From Tulasnella sp. 424 (taxonomy: Eukaryota > Basidiomycota > Agaricomycetes > Cantharellales > Tulasnellaceae), in NCBI GenBank assembly GCA_019633425.1, contig WSUB01000090.1, forward strand, positions 15,488 through 79,487: a stretch of 64,000 bases of DNA, given 5' to 3'. Below, one piece after another: positions 46,102-57,025 of the stretch (its first letter is position 1; every line of letters starts with the position of its first letter). Made by a program: the position numbers and the translations under genes. The notes under the pieces are model-generated. The model saw only the letters and a program-made list of their open reading frames with translations. It was not told where the DNA came from and ran no database searches.

Positions 46102-48518
46102 ATGAAATCCATTGCTTTCACCAGTCTGCTCCTGAGCGTTTTCGGTGCACGTTCTGCTCTTGCAGTCGTGGCAGAATACGGTGAGTGGCGGTAGTCTATC
46201 TGGGTCGTCTGACGTATGACCGATGTTGACTATCCTCTGATCAGGCCAATGTGGCGGCCTGGATTATACTGGTAAATCGACGACCCATCCGCGTTGGGAG
46301 CAACTAACGCAGGATATGAACAGGTGATACCGCATGCACCTCTGGTCTTACATGTGTTTATCAAAACGACTGGTAACTGGCAGCCAAATATATTATATCT
46401 TAGGCATATCTGATCGTCGAATGATAGGTACTATCAGTGTCTCAATGCCGGAGCTGCCACGACTCCTACCACCAAGATGACAAGAGCGGGCGGCAGGGGA
46501 ACACCAGTTGGGTTTGGTACTAGTGAGTAGCTTCGATACGACATCAAAGGTTAGCCGTGGCTTATTTTCCCGATTTCCTAGGCACTACTGGTGGTGCTGG
46601 TGGGGCCACCGTTACCCCGACGACTCAGGCCCAGTTGATTACCTACCTTTCCGATAGCACTGCGGTAATTAAAATACGGGGCGATTCCCCGAATTTCGGG
46701 TATACTGAATTGTAATCTTTTTTCATAGCGCACAATTGTTCTCACCAAGGTCTTTGACTTTACGACTTATTGTAAGCAGATTCCCTCCGAGCACCCTTCG
46801 TAACTTTCTCACCTAACACATATGTAGATGGCACCACCACCGGTCCGGCCTGCAAGCCATGGACTTGCACCAATGGCGCCACTCCCCAAATGTTGCTCTC
46901 CGGTTCGGCTGGTGGATGCGAAAACTTGTGAGTTTAAATCCGCTGTACGAACTCTTCTATGACCTGTCGCCCATTGACCCACGATCTGGAAGAACAACAT
47001 ACACCGTCACATACTATACTTCCGGATCAAAGAAAAACCTCGTCGTTAACAGCAATAAGACCCTTCTCGGTCAAGGAAGCAGTGCTGGCATGTGGGTTGA
47101 TATTCATTCTCTCCTGAAGACCCTTCTTCTGAAGCAGCGGATGAATAGCAAGGGAATTGGGCTCACCATGAACAGCGTGTCTAACATTATTATTCAGAGT
47201 AAGCCGCAGTCTCATCCTTGTCGGATTCACACCCTAACAGCTCTGATTCCGTACATTAGACATCCAGATCACAGATATCAAGTGCGTGTTTTCTTTGATT
47301 CTGCTTTGATCTAATCTCACCTGTCTGCGTATACAGTCCTCAATACGTCTGGGGTGGCGACGCCAGTGAGTTCGGTCGCTATTCGACTTCTGGCTTCCCT
47401 CTGATAATTTGCTCAGTTCAAATGTCCGGAGCGTCCAAGATTTGGATTGACCACAACTATTTCGCTCGTGTTGGGCGTCAATTCATTGTTACGTATGTGA
47501 CATATCGCCTGTGTCAAATTCTTCTTAAAACTGAGTGGCTTGGCTTTACTCCGTACTAGTGGCTTCGACCCAGTCACTCAGCTGACCATAAGTAACAATT
47601 ATTTCGATGGGCGCACATCTTACGGGTGAGTACACCGGTATATACACCCGATTGCTAGGCTCACTCATTGCCTGTCTATCACAGGTGCAATGGTGCGGTT
47701 AATCATCCTTGGAACACCCACTCCGGCTTACAATCGTTTTTGTAGGGAAGCACTACTGGGTATGGTTGTTCCTTGGTACGGCAGATAGGATTACTGTTAT
47801 GCAGAATCACGTTTACAGCACGTCTGGTGGGTTGCCGACTTGGTTATTTCTGATACTTTTAGCAAACTAACGATATATTTGTTCGTAAAGGTCGTGCTCC
47901 ACACATTGGTACGTACCCCGTTACAGTGAAATTTAATTCACCATTAACTCCCTCCATTTCTCTACAGGTGGCTATAGCGGGTCTAACCAGCAGCTCCATC
48001 TCGTCAACAGTGCGTGAACCCACTAACCTCGTCCTGCACTCTCAAGCTAACTATCAACTCTCTTTTAAGACTACTACGACACTATTGACGGCCACGCCAT
48101 TGACACTGATATCAGTTCTCACGTCCTCGCTGAGGGCAACTACTTCGTGAGCAGCCTTCTATTTCTCCGGGTATCACGTGCTCATCCTAGGATCTAGAAA
48201 TCTGTCACGACTCCCGACACCAATAACCACAACGGACTGGAGTATTTTGTTCAAACAGTTGCGGATGCGGGCGCCTGCACCTCTCACCTCGGCCGAGTTT
48301 GCGAGTGGAACCGCCTCGAATCGTCGGGCACAGTTAGCGCTCGTTTGGACAGCAGTGTCCTCAGCGACTTGGCCCAAGTAAGTTATAATTTCTAACGCGT
48401 ACTAATCTGTTACTCAAAATGTGCTTTTCAGACTGTTGTCAAGAGTCTAAAGCCAATGGCTGTGGCAGATGTCCCGACTTACGTGGTTGCGAACGCTGGT
48501 GTGGGGATCGTCAACTAA
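46102..48518 (+). CDS. CBM1-pectin lyase (PL1 family), copy C
   Basis: Predicted 436 aa with the same 20-exon plan as A and B: 46102-46180, 46245-46271, 46324-46372, 46428-46522, 46582-46664, 46729-46771, 46828-46927, 46993-47091, 47149-47198, 47260-47281, 47337-47365, 47417-47492, 47560-47625, 47685-47692, 47746-47826, 47891-47908, 47968-48009, 48070-48146, 48198-48377, 48432-48518. Signal peptide, CBM1 (YGQCGG...WYYQCL), a much shorter linker without the long Thr run, then the lyase domain with WGGDA, WIDHNY, GRQF and SGRAPHIG. Intact and presumably secreted. It lies 32 kb from copies A and B, carried with its own promoter. Confidence 0.9.
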
Positions 48519-48809
48519 AGGGATTCCTAGATCCTCTTGTAATACGACTTACTCGAGGACACTATCCACAATTTCATATTCCCTTTACGCGGTGCTTAGG
48601 CGAGAGTGAGGGCGTGGTGACTCCGCGCAAGAATATCGAGCGGCCGTTCTGGTCGGAAAGCTGCACTTTCAGTCACGAGCCCAACTTAAGGTTATTAAAC
48701 TCGCTCAATGTTAGGGAACATCTCAGAGGGCAGTGATGTGTCGGGAATCTATTCGGGGATGGGGCGGAGCAACGGTTCCGGCGGCGCGGCGGCGAGATCT
48801 CGAGATATC

Positions 48810-49410
48810 ATGTGCCCTTTATCTCTCAAGCATCGGTTGCTGTCGATCTTGCGAACTGCACTTTCCATGAAGCGACTCGCACATCTCACCGACTCGGAGA
48901 GAGTAATGGACGATTTATCAAATCGATAGTCACAATATCTGCCGTCAAATTTGCACCTTCCTCTGACTTCGCTCATATACCTTTCCAAATCGTGCTTTTG
49001 AGAATTTTTCCATGGTGCCTTTCGTCGGGGGATTTCTGGGTATTGTGGATCAGCCGGGAAACACGGGCAGGATGCAAAGGATTTTAATGATCTTCCAAAA
49101 GAGAAGGCCCGTCGATTGTGCAGGGCTTGGCATATTCGTTCCGTTTAGATGCTGATGGGACTACTATTTAGATGTGGTGTATTTCATTTCGTGCAGTCTT
49201 TGGGGCACTTCGGTGCCACGAGCCAGAATCCCTAGAACGCTGACCGGGATACGAACGCCGGATGGGCTAAATAGTTTTCACCAACCCAGGGGTGGAGGAG
49301 GGGAGTAATGCGACACGAGTAGGGGTTCAAGGAACGTCCTTCACCACATGCAGAAATGCATACAACAGATATCTACCAGACCAGCGTTCGCTTGAACGGT
49401 CGTCGCATCC
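48810..49410 (+). repeat. Dispersed inverted repeat X, copy 2
   Basis: Aligns with the reverse complement of about 31670-32330. It ends at about 49410, where it abuts the 3' flank of the truncated F-box gene, so it marks a rearrangement junction. Confidence 0.75.
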
Positions 49411-49469
49411 CCTTCGCGCAGTTCTCCCAACACTGAGGAATCCATGGTATCAGTTCCGAATATATCTAT

Positions 49470-50475
49470 TTACCAATTGTCGGCATTCGTTAACGAGGGT
49501 GGTGGTCCATTTCCAACGGGTACCGGCAGATCAATCGAGGGCGACACCCGAAACAATTGACCGACAAGGTGTATTTGGAAGCCACCCTGGCTAGCAAAAA
49601 GTGTCTGGTACCTCCATATTCTGTGAGAAAGATCAATAAATGTTGTCAGCTGCGGGCAAACCAACTTGCACTTGATCATGTATTCTTCTCCAAGGTCGTC
49701 GACGTCGTGGTGGGGGTCGCGACGGACTTCCAATTGTTGAAGATTTTGAAGAGGATGGAGATTTTGAATTATCTTAGGTTGAAGTGTTAGGGTTTTGTAC
49801 TAAGTATCCTCGAATCGACGACAGCACTCACCGGGTCAAAGAACGAGTTGGGCGTGTTTAACCCTCTAGTGGTATTCGCATCTAGCGAGACGGTCAACTT
49901 TTCAACGTTGGAGAATACCGCAAATATGCTCGCAACGTTTTGATGGGCCCACCGTCTTGGATGAGGTAGGTGCACCGCTAGCCAAGATACAGAAGGCCCC
50001 GCCGCTGCCGCACTTGATGCGAGAGTTGAAACGAAAGAACTGGAGTCACGTGCTATCTCCCTAATCTCCAAGGTTCTCAAAAGCGGGATGGACGAGATGA
50101 GCCTTGCTGCCACAGGCGCTGTTGTTCGCAGGGTTCGAAGATTAGGGAAGTCTGAGCGTTGAGGGTTGAAGTCAGGTGGAAAGGGAACGTGGTCGATGTC
50201 GAGAACCTCCAATTGTCGCTGAGAACGAAGGAACTCCATCAAGTTGAAAGTCTCGCTCGGTGTCGGGTCGAGTGGGTACGGCCAACCCACATTAGCTCCC
50301 CGAATCTCCCCCAAGGATAGCGAAGTGAGTCCCATAGCGGGAACAATGGTGCGGAATTGGTGCAAGGCCATAGACCACAAAGCGGCTCCAGTCCCGACAA
50401 AGCCTAGGGACTTGATGTTCTTCAACAAGGATAATGCCTCGAGGGCCCATGAAAGGTTTGGCTGCTACAGCCACC
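49470..50475 (-). pseudogene. 5'-truncated F-box/LRR gene
   Basis: Matches the intact F-box gene from about codon 100 to the end: LKNIKSLGF, LTSLSLGE, LEVLDIDHVPF, FPNLRTLRT, LLRTLEIRE, then the last exon (QLTTFIDLSHRIWRYQ). The F-box itself and start are gone: at about 50475 the sequence jumps to the 3' flank of hydrolase copy 3. In addition the acceptor of the last intron, CTCAG in the intact gene, reads TTCAA here (about 49778-49784), so splicing would fail. Non-functional. Confidence 0.8.
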
Positions 50476-50494
50476 AGACATATAACACCCAAAG

Positions 50495-53420
50495 GCATTT
50501 CAAGAACCATTCAAAGACGACCAATTCATCGATAAATTATACCGAGACAGGATTCTAAAGGCCTATTCTAGTTCTATTTTTCTAGCTAAAGGAGATCAGA
50601 GAAGAAGGAGGTTTAAGCCAAGCTAGGCTTGGGATAGATCGGCCGGGTGTACTTCAACTTCAAGTACAGGGCCGTCGTCTCGCGGAAAGCCATCTGCGGA
50701 TGCCCTTCCGGATAAACAAAACCTTGCTGCGCGTGCAAGATTTGAGGACGAGGGCGAAGTTGCTAGAGCAAGCCAAAAACTCAAGTTAGTCATCACGAGG
50801 CAAAGTGATCCCTGAACGAGTTGGTCACAACTTACTTTCATGTCGTCGTTGGCCTTGAACCACTCCTCAACAAGAGCAGTGTGGTACCTCTTGTTACCAT
50901 GTCGCTTCTTCCACCTCTTCGTTGTAAACGTTCCCAAGTGGCCTCCTTTCTTGGGGACGGCCATCACGACGAATGGCGACTCCATCGCCTGGCTCCTCGG
51001 CAGGTGCTCTCCGGGCATCAGGGGATCGTCGGCGCAGTTGACGGCCAAGCACGGCACGCGGATATTGGGGAGGTCGTTCACCGCCGACGTCCCCGCCATG
51101 AACTCATCGCCCGAGAGGTAGTGGGCGGTGGCGGCGACGAAGCCCTTGCTGAACTTGGTCAGCGTCTGCGGAAGAATCCGTCGCCCGGACATGATCTTCT
51201 GCAGGGACTTGGCCAAAGCGGCCTTGATATCTGCAGTATGCTCGGGTACCGGGGTTGAAGGTGGCGTAGAGGACAGGCAGAAAGAGGTCGAGTGGGCAGA
51301 TGGGGTAGAAGGGGGGGAGGTTCCCTGTGTGGAACCCGATGCTGAGAACAGGGACGACGGGCCCGGGGCTGTGCCCGACGAGGAAGACATGAAGGAGCTC
51401 GTCCTTGTTCCCTGAGCAAAGGGCAGAAACTCTCGAGAGAGCTCCTGGTCGGGGAAGGCGGGGAACGGGAGAAGAGGGGGGAGAGGGGGTCCGAGGGACG
51501 AGGGAGGGAACGGAGTTGGGCGGGTATGGGCCCAGTGTTCAAGATCAAACCCGTCCTGGTTGAAGAGGAAAGGAAGCGCGTGAGCGGCCAGAGCCCTAGA
51601 CCGGAAGAGACGATGCTTACTTTACTCTTTTTCACCAACTTTGCGTAATGGGCTCCAACAGCCGGGTTGAAGACCGTTCGTGAGACAAATTGAGTCTCCA
51701 TTGCCTTGCACGAGGCCGCAAAGTCGTGCACGGGGCTGACAAGGGCGACTGCTGAGACTGGGCAGCCGTCGCCCCACTGCCCGATTGTCTTAGCGGTTAT
51801 GACACCGCCAAGCGAGGTGCCTAGGAAGAAGAGGGAAGCATAAGCCTCGGATGTCGATGCAAAAAGATTGTAAGAGAGGTCAGGCTCACCGATAATATAA
51901 ATCTTGCTCTTAGGCCACTTCATCGTGACCCAAGTTATGACCGCTCCAAGGTCGCTGGTGGATCCTCCGTGGTGCAGAGCAGGCGAGGTGGCCGTGGAAT
52001 CCCCGCACCCTCGCAGATTGAAGACGATTCCCCTAGCGCACCCGTCCTTGATTAACGGGCCGAGTATCTCGTGTAGGTACGGGGCATCCACGTCCCCTGT
52101 CGCAAAAAGTCCAGTTAACCCCCCCGTACGAAAGGTTCTCGAGGTCGATCTGAATCGAACTTACCGGCCATCCCGTGAACGCCGACGTAGGTATCCAAAT
52201 CATCTGGCGCGTCGTCGCCAACCGACACCTCGATCTTGGTGTTGCCTCCGTCGGCAAACTCGAGGTGGAAGCTAAGAAAACAAGAGAAGTTTGAGGTCAG
52301 GGTCCTGAGCGATTGGATGCGCGCGGCGTGGACGATGATGGAAGAAATAAGATATCACACTCACGTTCGGTCAGGATGGGACGGGAAGGCCCGGGGGCTG
52401 CGCTTAAGGGAAGATAAAATAGTTTGAACATTCCCGTTATACCCAAATGGGGCCTCGTATCCGTCTTGGAGGACGGTCGAGTTCCTGGCGAAGTCGGTCA
52501 CGAGTTGTTCCTCGGGTCGAGAGACTGAGGCGGAGGATGGGCGATGGACGACCTCGACGTTGCGAGAAGAGGACTGGGATGATGAAGCGATCATGGAGAT
52601 AAATGTATGAGCTGGAGGGCTGAAGGTTTAGAGGTAGAGCGGCGAGGGTTGTTCGTCAACGCGAAGGAATGGACAGATGGAACGACTCGAGAAGGGATTG
52701 AGAGGGTTATAAACACATTTTGAAATACATTGGGAATGTAATGAAAGTCAACGTTGAATAGAGAGTCTGTAGTCGGTCGGGTTTGGCATCGGCGGATGGT
52801 GTCGTTTGTCTTGGACGTGGAGTCGCCATTGTACTTTGATTGACAACATGGAATTAAAATGAGAAGTGAGAGGGAAGTAGAGTACTGTAGTGGCGTGAAG
52901 AGGTATAGCGGATGCAGAGCAAAAGGGTGGAGGAGACCGAGGGATGGTTCCGAGTCGGACCCCTGCAGACCACTTCATAACGGATTCCATTCCTTTCCCA
53001 AAGAGCTCACTACCTAAGCTTGATAGTCTGGGATCCAGCCCAAGCATGCTTATAGGAGCTACACGCAGGCCCTTGGGATATTGGTGGGCCCAATTGCTGA
53101 GCGTCGAGAAACGCCGGCCTTTACAGGACGGTCTGGTCCCGTATGTGAGCATATGAGTACATTTTATTAAAATTGAAAATTTCTAATACATTCGATTTCA
53201 GCGCAATCGAAGAAACGTGGTAGTCATGTGCCGTGCTTCAGACTCCGGGGCATGGGCCCGATGCGAATGACGTCAGAACTAAGTGCCTGGCCACAACAAA
53301 ATCCCATTGAATACCCCAAGGCCATTCTACAACATTGTTTGTTTTCACAAACAGAAGATCGGGTAAATACTCAAATACTCTAGTAGACCGCGTTCTAGTC
53401 TGAGCAAGTATCTTCCACCG
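50495..53420. repeat. YheT-hydrolase segmental duplication, arm 3
   Basis: Direct relative of about 38885-41860 and inverted relative of about 24370-27420. Carries hydrolase copy 3 with 5' and short 3' flanks. Confidence 0.85.
50613..52594 (-). CDS. YheT-like alpha/beta hydrolase, copy 3
   Basis: Predicted 537 aa, six exons on the minus strand: 52365-52594, 52165-52271, 51890-52096, 51621-51820, 50836-51555, 50613-50762. Exon lengths are identical to copies 1 and 2. The motifs GVHGMAG, NLRGCGDS, GTSLGG, NCADDPLMPGEHLP and GGHLGTF are all present. The N-terminus (MIASSSQSSS) differs from the MFTSSSK of the others, and the Ser/Pro insertion is the most variable part. The copy appears functional. 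Same likely role in acyl-ester metabolism. Confidence 0.88.
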
Positions 53421-53674
53421 ATTGTTGTCTAGGTCTGTTCAATATCTGCGGCCAACTCATAAGTACGTTCCCATCAGTCTGCGACTGGACGCTCCGGCGT
53501 CACTGTCATTAGCAGTCCGATTGCCGTTCAATTTCATTCGTAACAAGCGCTGCCGCGCCTCGAAGGACCGCTATGGATATGGCGAGCCGCCCTAACAGTC
53601 ACACCTTCCTGGAGCCCGATTGTCTTAGAAAAACATAATATTAATATTCCGACGACTACCGAAATCCCACTAGC
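53421..53674. other. Short spacer at the start of the conserved block
   Basis: Unique sequence between the last duplication arm and the SEC39 stop. Nothing recognised. Confidence 0.4.
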
Positions 53675-56600
53675 CTAATCGTCGTCGGCTCCAATCAACC
53701 ACCCAACACCCCTTGCAAGCGCAGCCCTCGCGTGGTTGGACACTTCGGAACCGATCTCGCTAGCTGGCCTAGGACTGTCCCTTCCTCCATCCCTTGTCCT
53801 CGACCCCGATCTGCCTCCGAGCGAGAATGGCAAATGTGCGGCAACGTCCGCCATACGATTGAAAGTCCTCGAGGCCATCGCAGCAGCGTCGGCTGACCCT
53901 ATCGGCAGAGCTGGCGTGTTTGGCATAGAAAGGAGATGAGCGCTGAGAGATGGCAGTCGACCTGCTGCTGCAGACAGCGCTGATAGGCCACCCGCCCGAC
54001 TGAGGGGCTTGGTTCTTTCGGCGTGCCTTCTCCGCCCGTTCGGTCCTGTTCGAGGACCACGCGCATCAATCGCCTCGCTTTCCACCCTCCTCCAAACAGC
54101 CAAGACGTCCAACACGTTTTCGGCCGGGCAGAGCTGCATCGCGAATCCCAACAAGGCCAGCTTTCTCTTGACCTCAGGGAACTCGGGCTGTCTTCCAAGC
54201 TGGAAGCACGTATGCCAGCAGACCTCCACCGCCTCTTGCGCCTTTTGAACTTCCTCTTCGCTCGCTAGCACTTCGTCGGAAGCGGTAGGTTGAAGAACCG
54301 TTTCGCGGAGAACGCGGGTCGTCCGCACCATGCGTTCGCTCAGTTCCGCAGCCTTGCCAAAGTCCTCTGCCTGCGTTGCGGCGTCAGCGAGCATGGCCAA
54401 GGCCTTGACTTCGGCTGCAATATCTTTCCGGAATCCAAGCTTGCGAACGATGTCGAGTACCACTTCTTCGTGTTTGTATACGTTCTCCGTGCTCGAAAGA
54501 ACTCGAGCGACGAGGCTCAACCGATCTTTGACTAAGCGAATTTCGATGGGTGCTAATGGAACTCCTGGCCGGGACTGAACTCCATAAGAGCAAATTTTCG
54601 AGGTCGCTTCGATGAATTCCCTTTCCGCAAGAATGGTTGGCGTAGGCTTCGTTACCGATAGGCTAAAAGGCAATGGTCAGGCTTGTACACAGAGCGAAAA
54701 CCACGAAGCGACGCACCACTCATACGCATTCTTCATATCTCCATTATGGAGGTTCCCAGACGAGGCGTTGTCATAAAACTCGCGAGACATGCTGAGGCAT
54801 ATTTCTTCGATGGTTTGATCCGAAAGAGGTGCGCTGCCTTTTCTTGGGTTCAGAAGCCGTTTCGCAAGTTGGAACTCTGGAGAAAAGGCACGAGTTAAGT
54901 CCAGCGTGTCCTCGCAAGGAACGGAAAATACTGACTGCCTAGACTTAGAAGACCCTCGAAGAAGATCTTCTTCACCTCATCCGTCGTAAGGAGGCCAAAT
55001 GCGCCTTTGAGAAGTCCCTCTTTCCCTCCAGCAAGCCGAACCATATCATTCATCAAGTCCACCCATTCATCTTCATCCTCCTGCTCGTCGCCCGAAGATG
55101 CCGTATTCCGCCGCGCCATCCTGGTGGCCCAAGCCTTCTGCTGGTTCACGTTGTCCCCGCTTTGCAGGAACCACCGCAACGGCGCGGGTACGTCCCAACG
55201 GTCGAAAATTTCTCCGGATTCGAGGTGAATGTCGAGGATGTCCAACGCTCGCGATAGTGACGGTACTGGTAGCGGCTTGAAGAACAGGAGAAGTTCCTGT
55301 GGAGTAGCCTTTCCGCGGGTGGCGGAAGGTGTGACGAAGTCTGCCATCGCCCGCAGCGTCATATCTGCAGCCTCTTCTGCCATCTCGTCGTCCGAAGTGG
55401 GAGAGGCTTGTCCTCCTGGAAGAGATTCGAATATGCGCGTCATCGTTCCCCATTCGTGGAGTTCGTCGCTCCCGTACAGGCAGGCGAGTGCCAAACGCGA
55501 CATGTCGTCGTTCTTCTTGATGAGCCGTTGCGAGGCAGGTAAGACAGGTTTTGAAGCTTCGAAGATGGCCGCAACAACGGGAAGCGGTGATGAGAGGATG
55601 TAATCGTACAGATACCGGGTCGGGATTGTTGGGTCGGGCTTTCCGGTTCGCTCTTGCTTGACTTCCAGAACGTACAGATACGGGAGTACGAGTCGCCGAA
55701 TGTCGGATGCGATGGTGTCGGGTGTCGAGTTGGCGAGGTAGGAATGCATGATGGTCTTCGCATCTGTTTGTTGCCACTTTGACAGGTTCCACTGGGATTT
55801 GGTAGGTGCTCGACGATCCGCCGCACTTGAGGTCTCGTACACGAGACGCGCGAGGAGGCTTAGATCTTCTCCAAGCTCGTCGAGGCCAGGTATCCCCTGC
55901 GAAGCACCATGCTGAACCCATGCCAGGGCAACGTCCACAAGGCCCAACTCCGCATCAATCCTCCGAACCCTTTCGACATACCAAGCCGAGAATTCGACAG
56001 CTTGGAGGAGAGGAGACGTTTCGGTGTCGCTCTGCAATGGGGCGACGACAGGCAAAGTAGCACTTTGCAGGATTGGCGCCGACTCGCTCGTCTCCACCCA
56101 CTCCGGTTCCGCTCGCCAAGGCGTGCTCGCTGGCGGCTTTTCTTTCTCGGCTGCATAGTCGAAGGTGGAAAGGATGTCGGATAGTTCGGATGGAAGGACG
56201 TGTAGTGGGATTGTCGCAAGAATCTTCCAACGGTGGGGGAGAAGTTCGCCGTTGTGCTTGATGAGAATTCTGAGTGCTGAGAACTCCAGCGTCGATGCAA
56301 ATAAGAGGGCGGTTTCCAGAGTTGGCGTGAGGAGGAAGGTGGAAAGTGATATAGGCGGTGGAATCCCGGAATCCGCTTGAGGGGAGGAAGGGGCTCTGGG
56401 CTCTTCTTCTTGAACATCCGCCCAAGGATCCAGGTCGAGGTCCTCCACGTCTGTCGACTCGCTCGAGCTTCCCTGGTCCGTTGGGTCGTCTGAACCTTCC
56501 TCCGTTTGCCGGGATAGAGACCATCCGCACTCCGTAGCCATTGCAGCGTAGGTTTCGGTCAAATCGCTGCGTTGAAGAAGTGTCCTGCGCAATACCAGCA

Positions 56601-56922
56601 GCTCCGGTGTACCGTCGTCGAATTCCAATGTGGACGGGTCGTATTCTCCTTCCGCATCTCCCCCATCCTGGTCATCTCCGAGCGACCTTGCGAGGTCTAC
56701 CGCCTTCTTGGCCTCCTTCGATGCTTCTTCCGTCCTGCTAAGGCCGGTGCGAATGAGACAACGTTGCGCTTCGACGTCATCAACCACGCGGTCAACGCAG
56801 GCGGCAGCGACCCAGACGTCGTCGCTAATGGTGGGTAATATCTCTTCTATGATCTCTGGCGTGAGTTCGTCGTCGGTTAAGTCGATCCATCGTTCAGCTG
56901 GCGTTTGGATGCTGGCGGACAT
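53675..56922 (-). CDS. SEC39: Sec39-domain protein of the Dsl1 tethering complex
   Basis: Predicted 1044 aa; exons 54936-56922, 54717-54876 and 53675-54662 on the minus strand. Sec39 (NBAS-related) helps tether Golgi-derived COPI vesicles at the ER. The protein is alpha-helical throughout, with an acidic stretch near residues 140-180. Sec39-like blocks become continuous only with the introns removed: EGLLSLGKFQLAKRLL across intron 1, then SREFYDNASSGN...GDMK, then after intron 2 AEREFIEATSKI. I placed the first donor at GTCAGT (54935 downward) because that choice restores the GKFQLAKRLL join. The last ~130 residues are Ser/Arg-rich and low in complexity. Divergently transcribed from the ZIP4 gene, about 100 bp away. 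Confidence 0.85.
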
Positions 56923-57025
56923 TGTAGCTTGGGGCGGGATGAGCGCGTGTCGTTCGCACGGTTCGATTGTCGTTGCGTTTGGTTAGACGCCACCCCGTTC
57001 CCGCTGCCACCGCTTCGTCGCGAAG
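56923..57025. promoter_or_regulatory. Bidirectional promoter between SEC39 and ZIP4/SPO22
   Basis: Only 103 bp separate the two start codons, so both promoters and 5' UTRs must overlap. No clear TATA box. A housekeeping and a meiotic gene share it. Confidence 0.55.

Noticed and set aside
46859..47314. 151-codon continuous frame inside pectin lyase C
   Set aside because: It reads through intron 8, which by chance has no stop here. Copies A and B have stops in that intron, and removing it restores the lyase motif AGIKGIGL.
55073..56530. Long open frames on both strands overlapping SEC39
   Set aside because: They are shadows of the SEC39 coding sequence caused by its codon use. They lack motifs and are not consistent with splicing.
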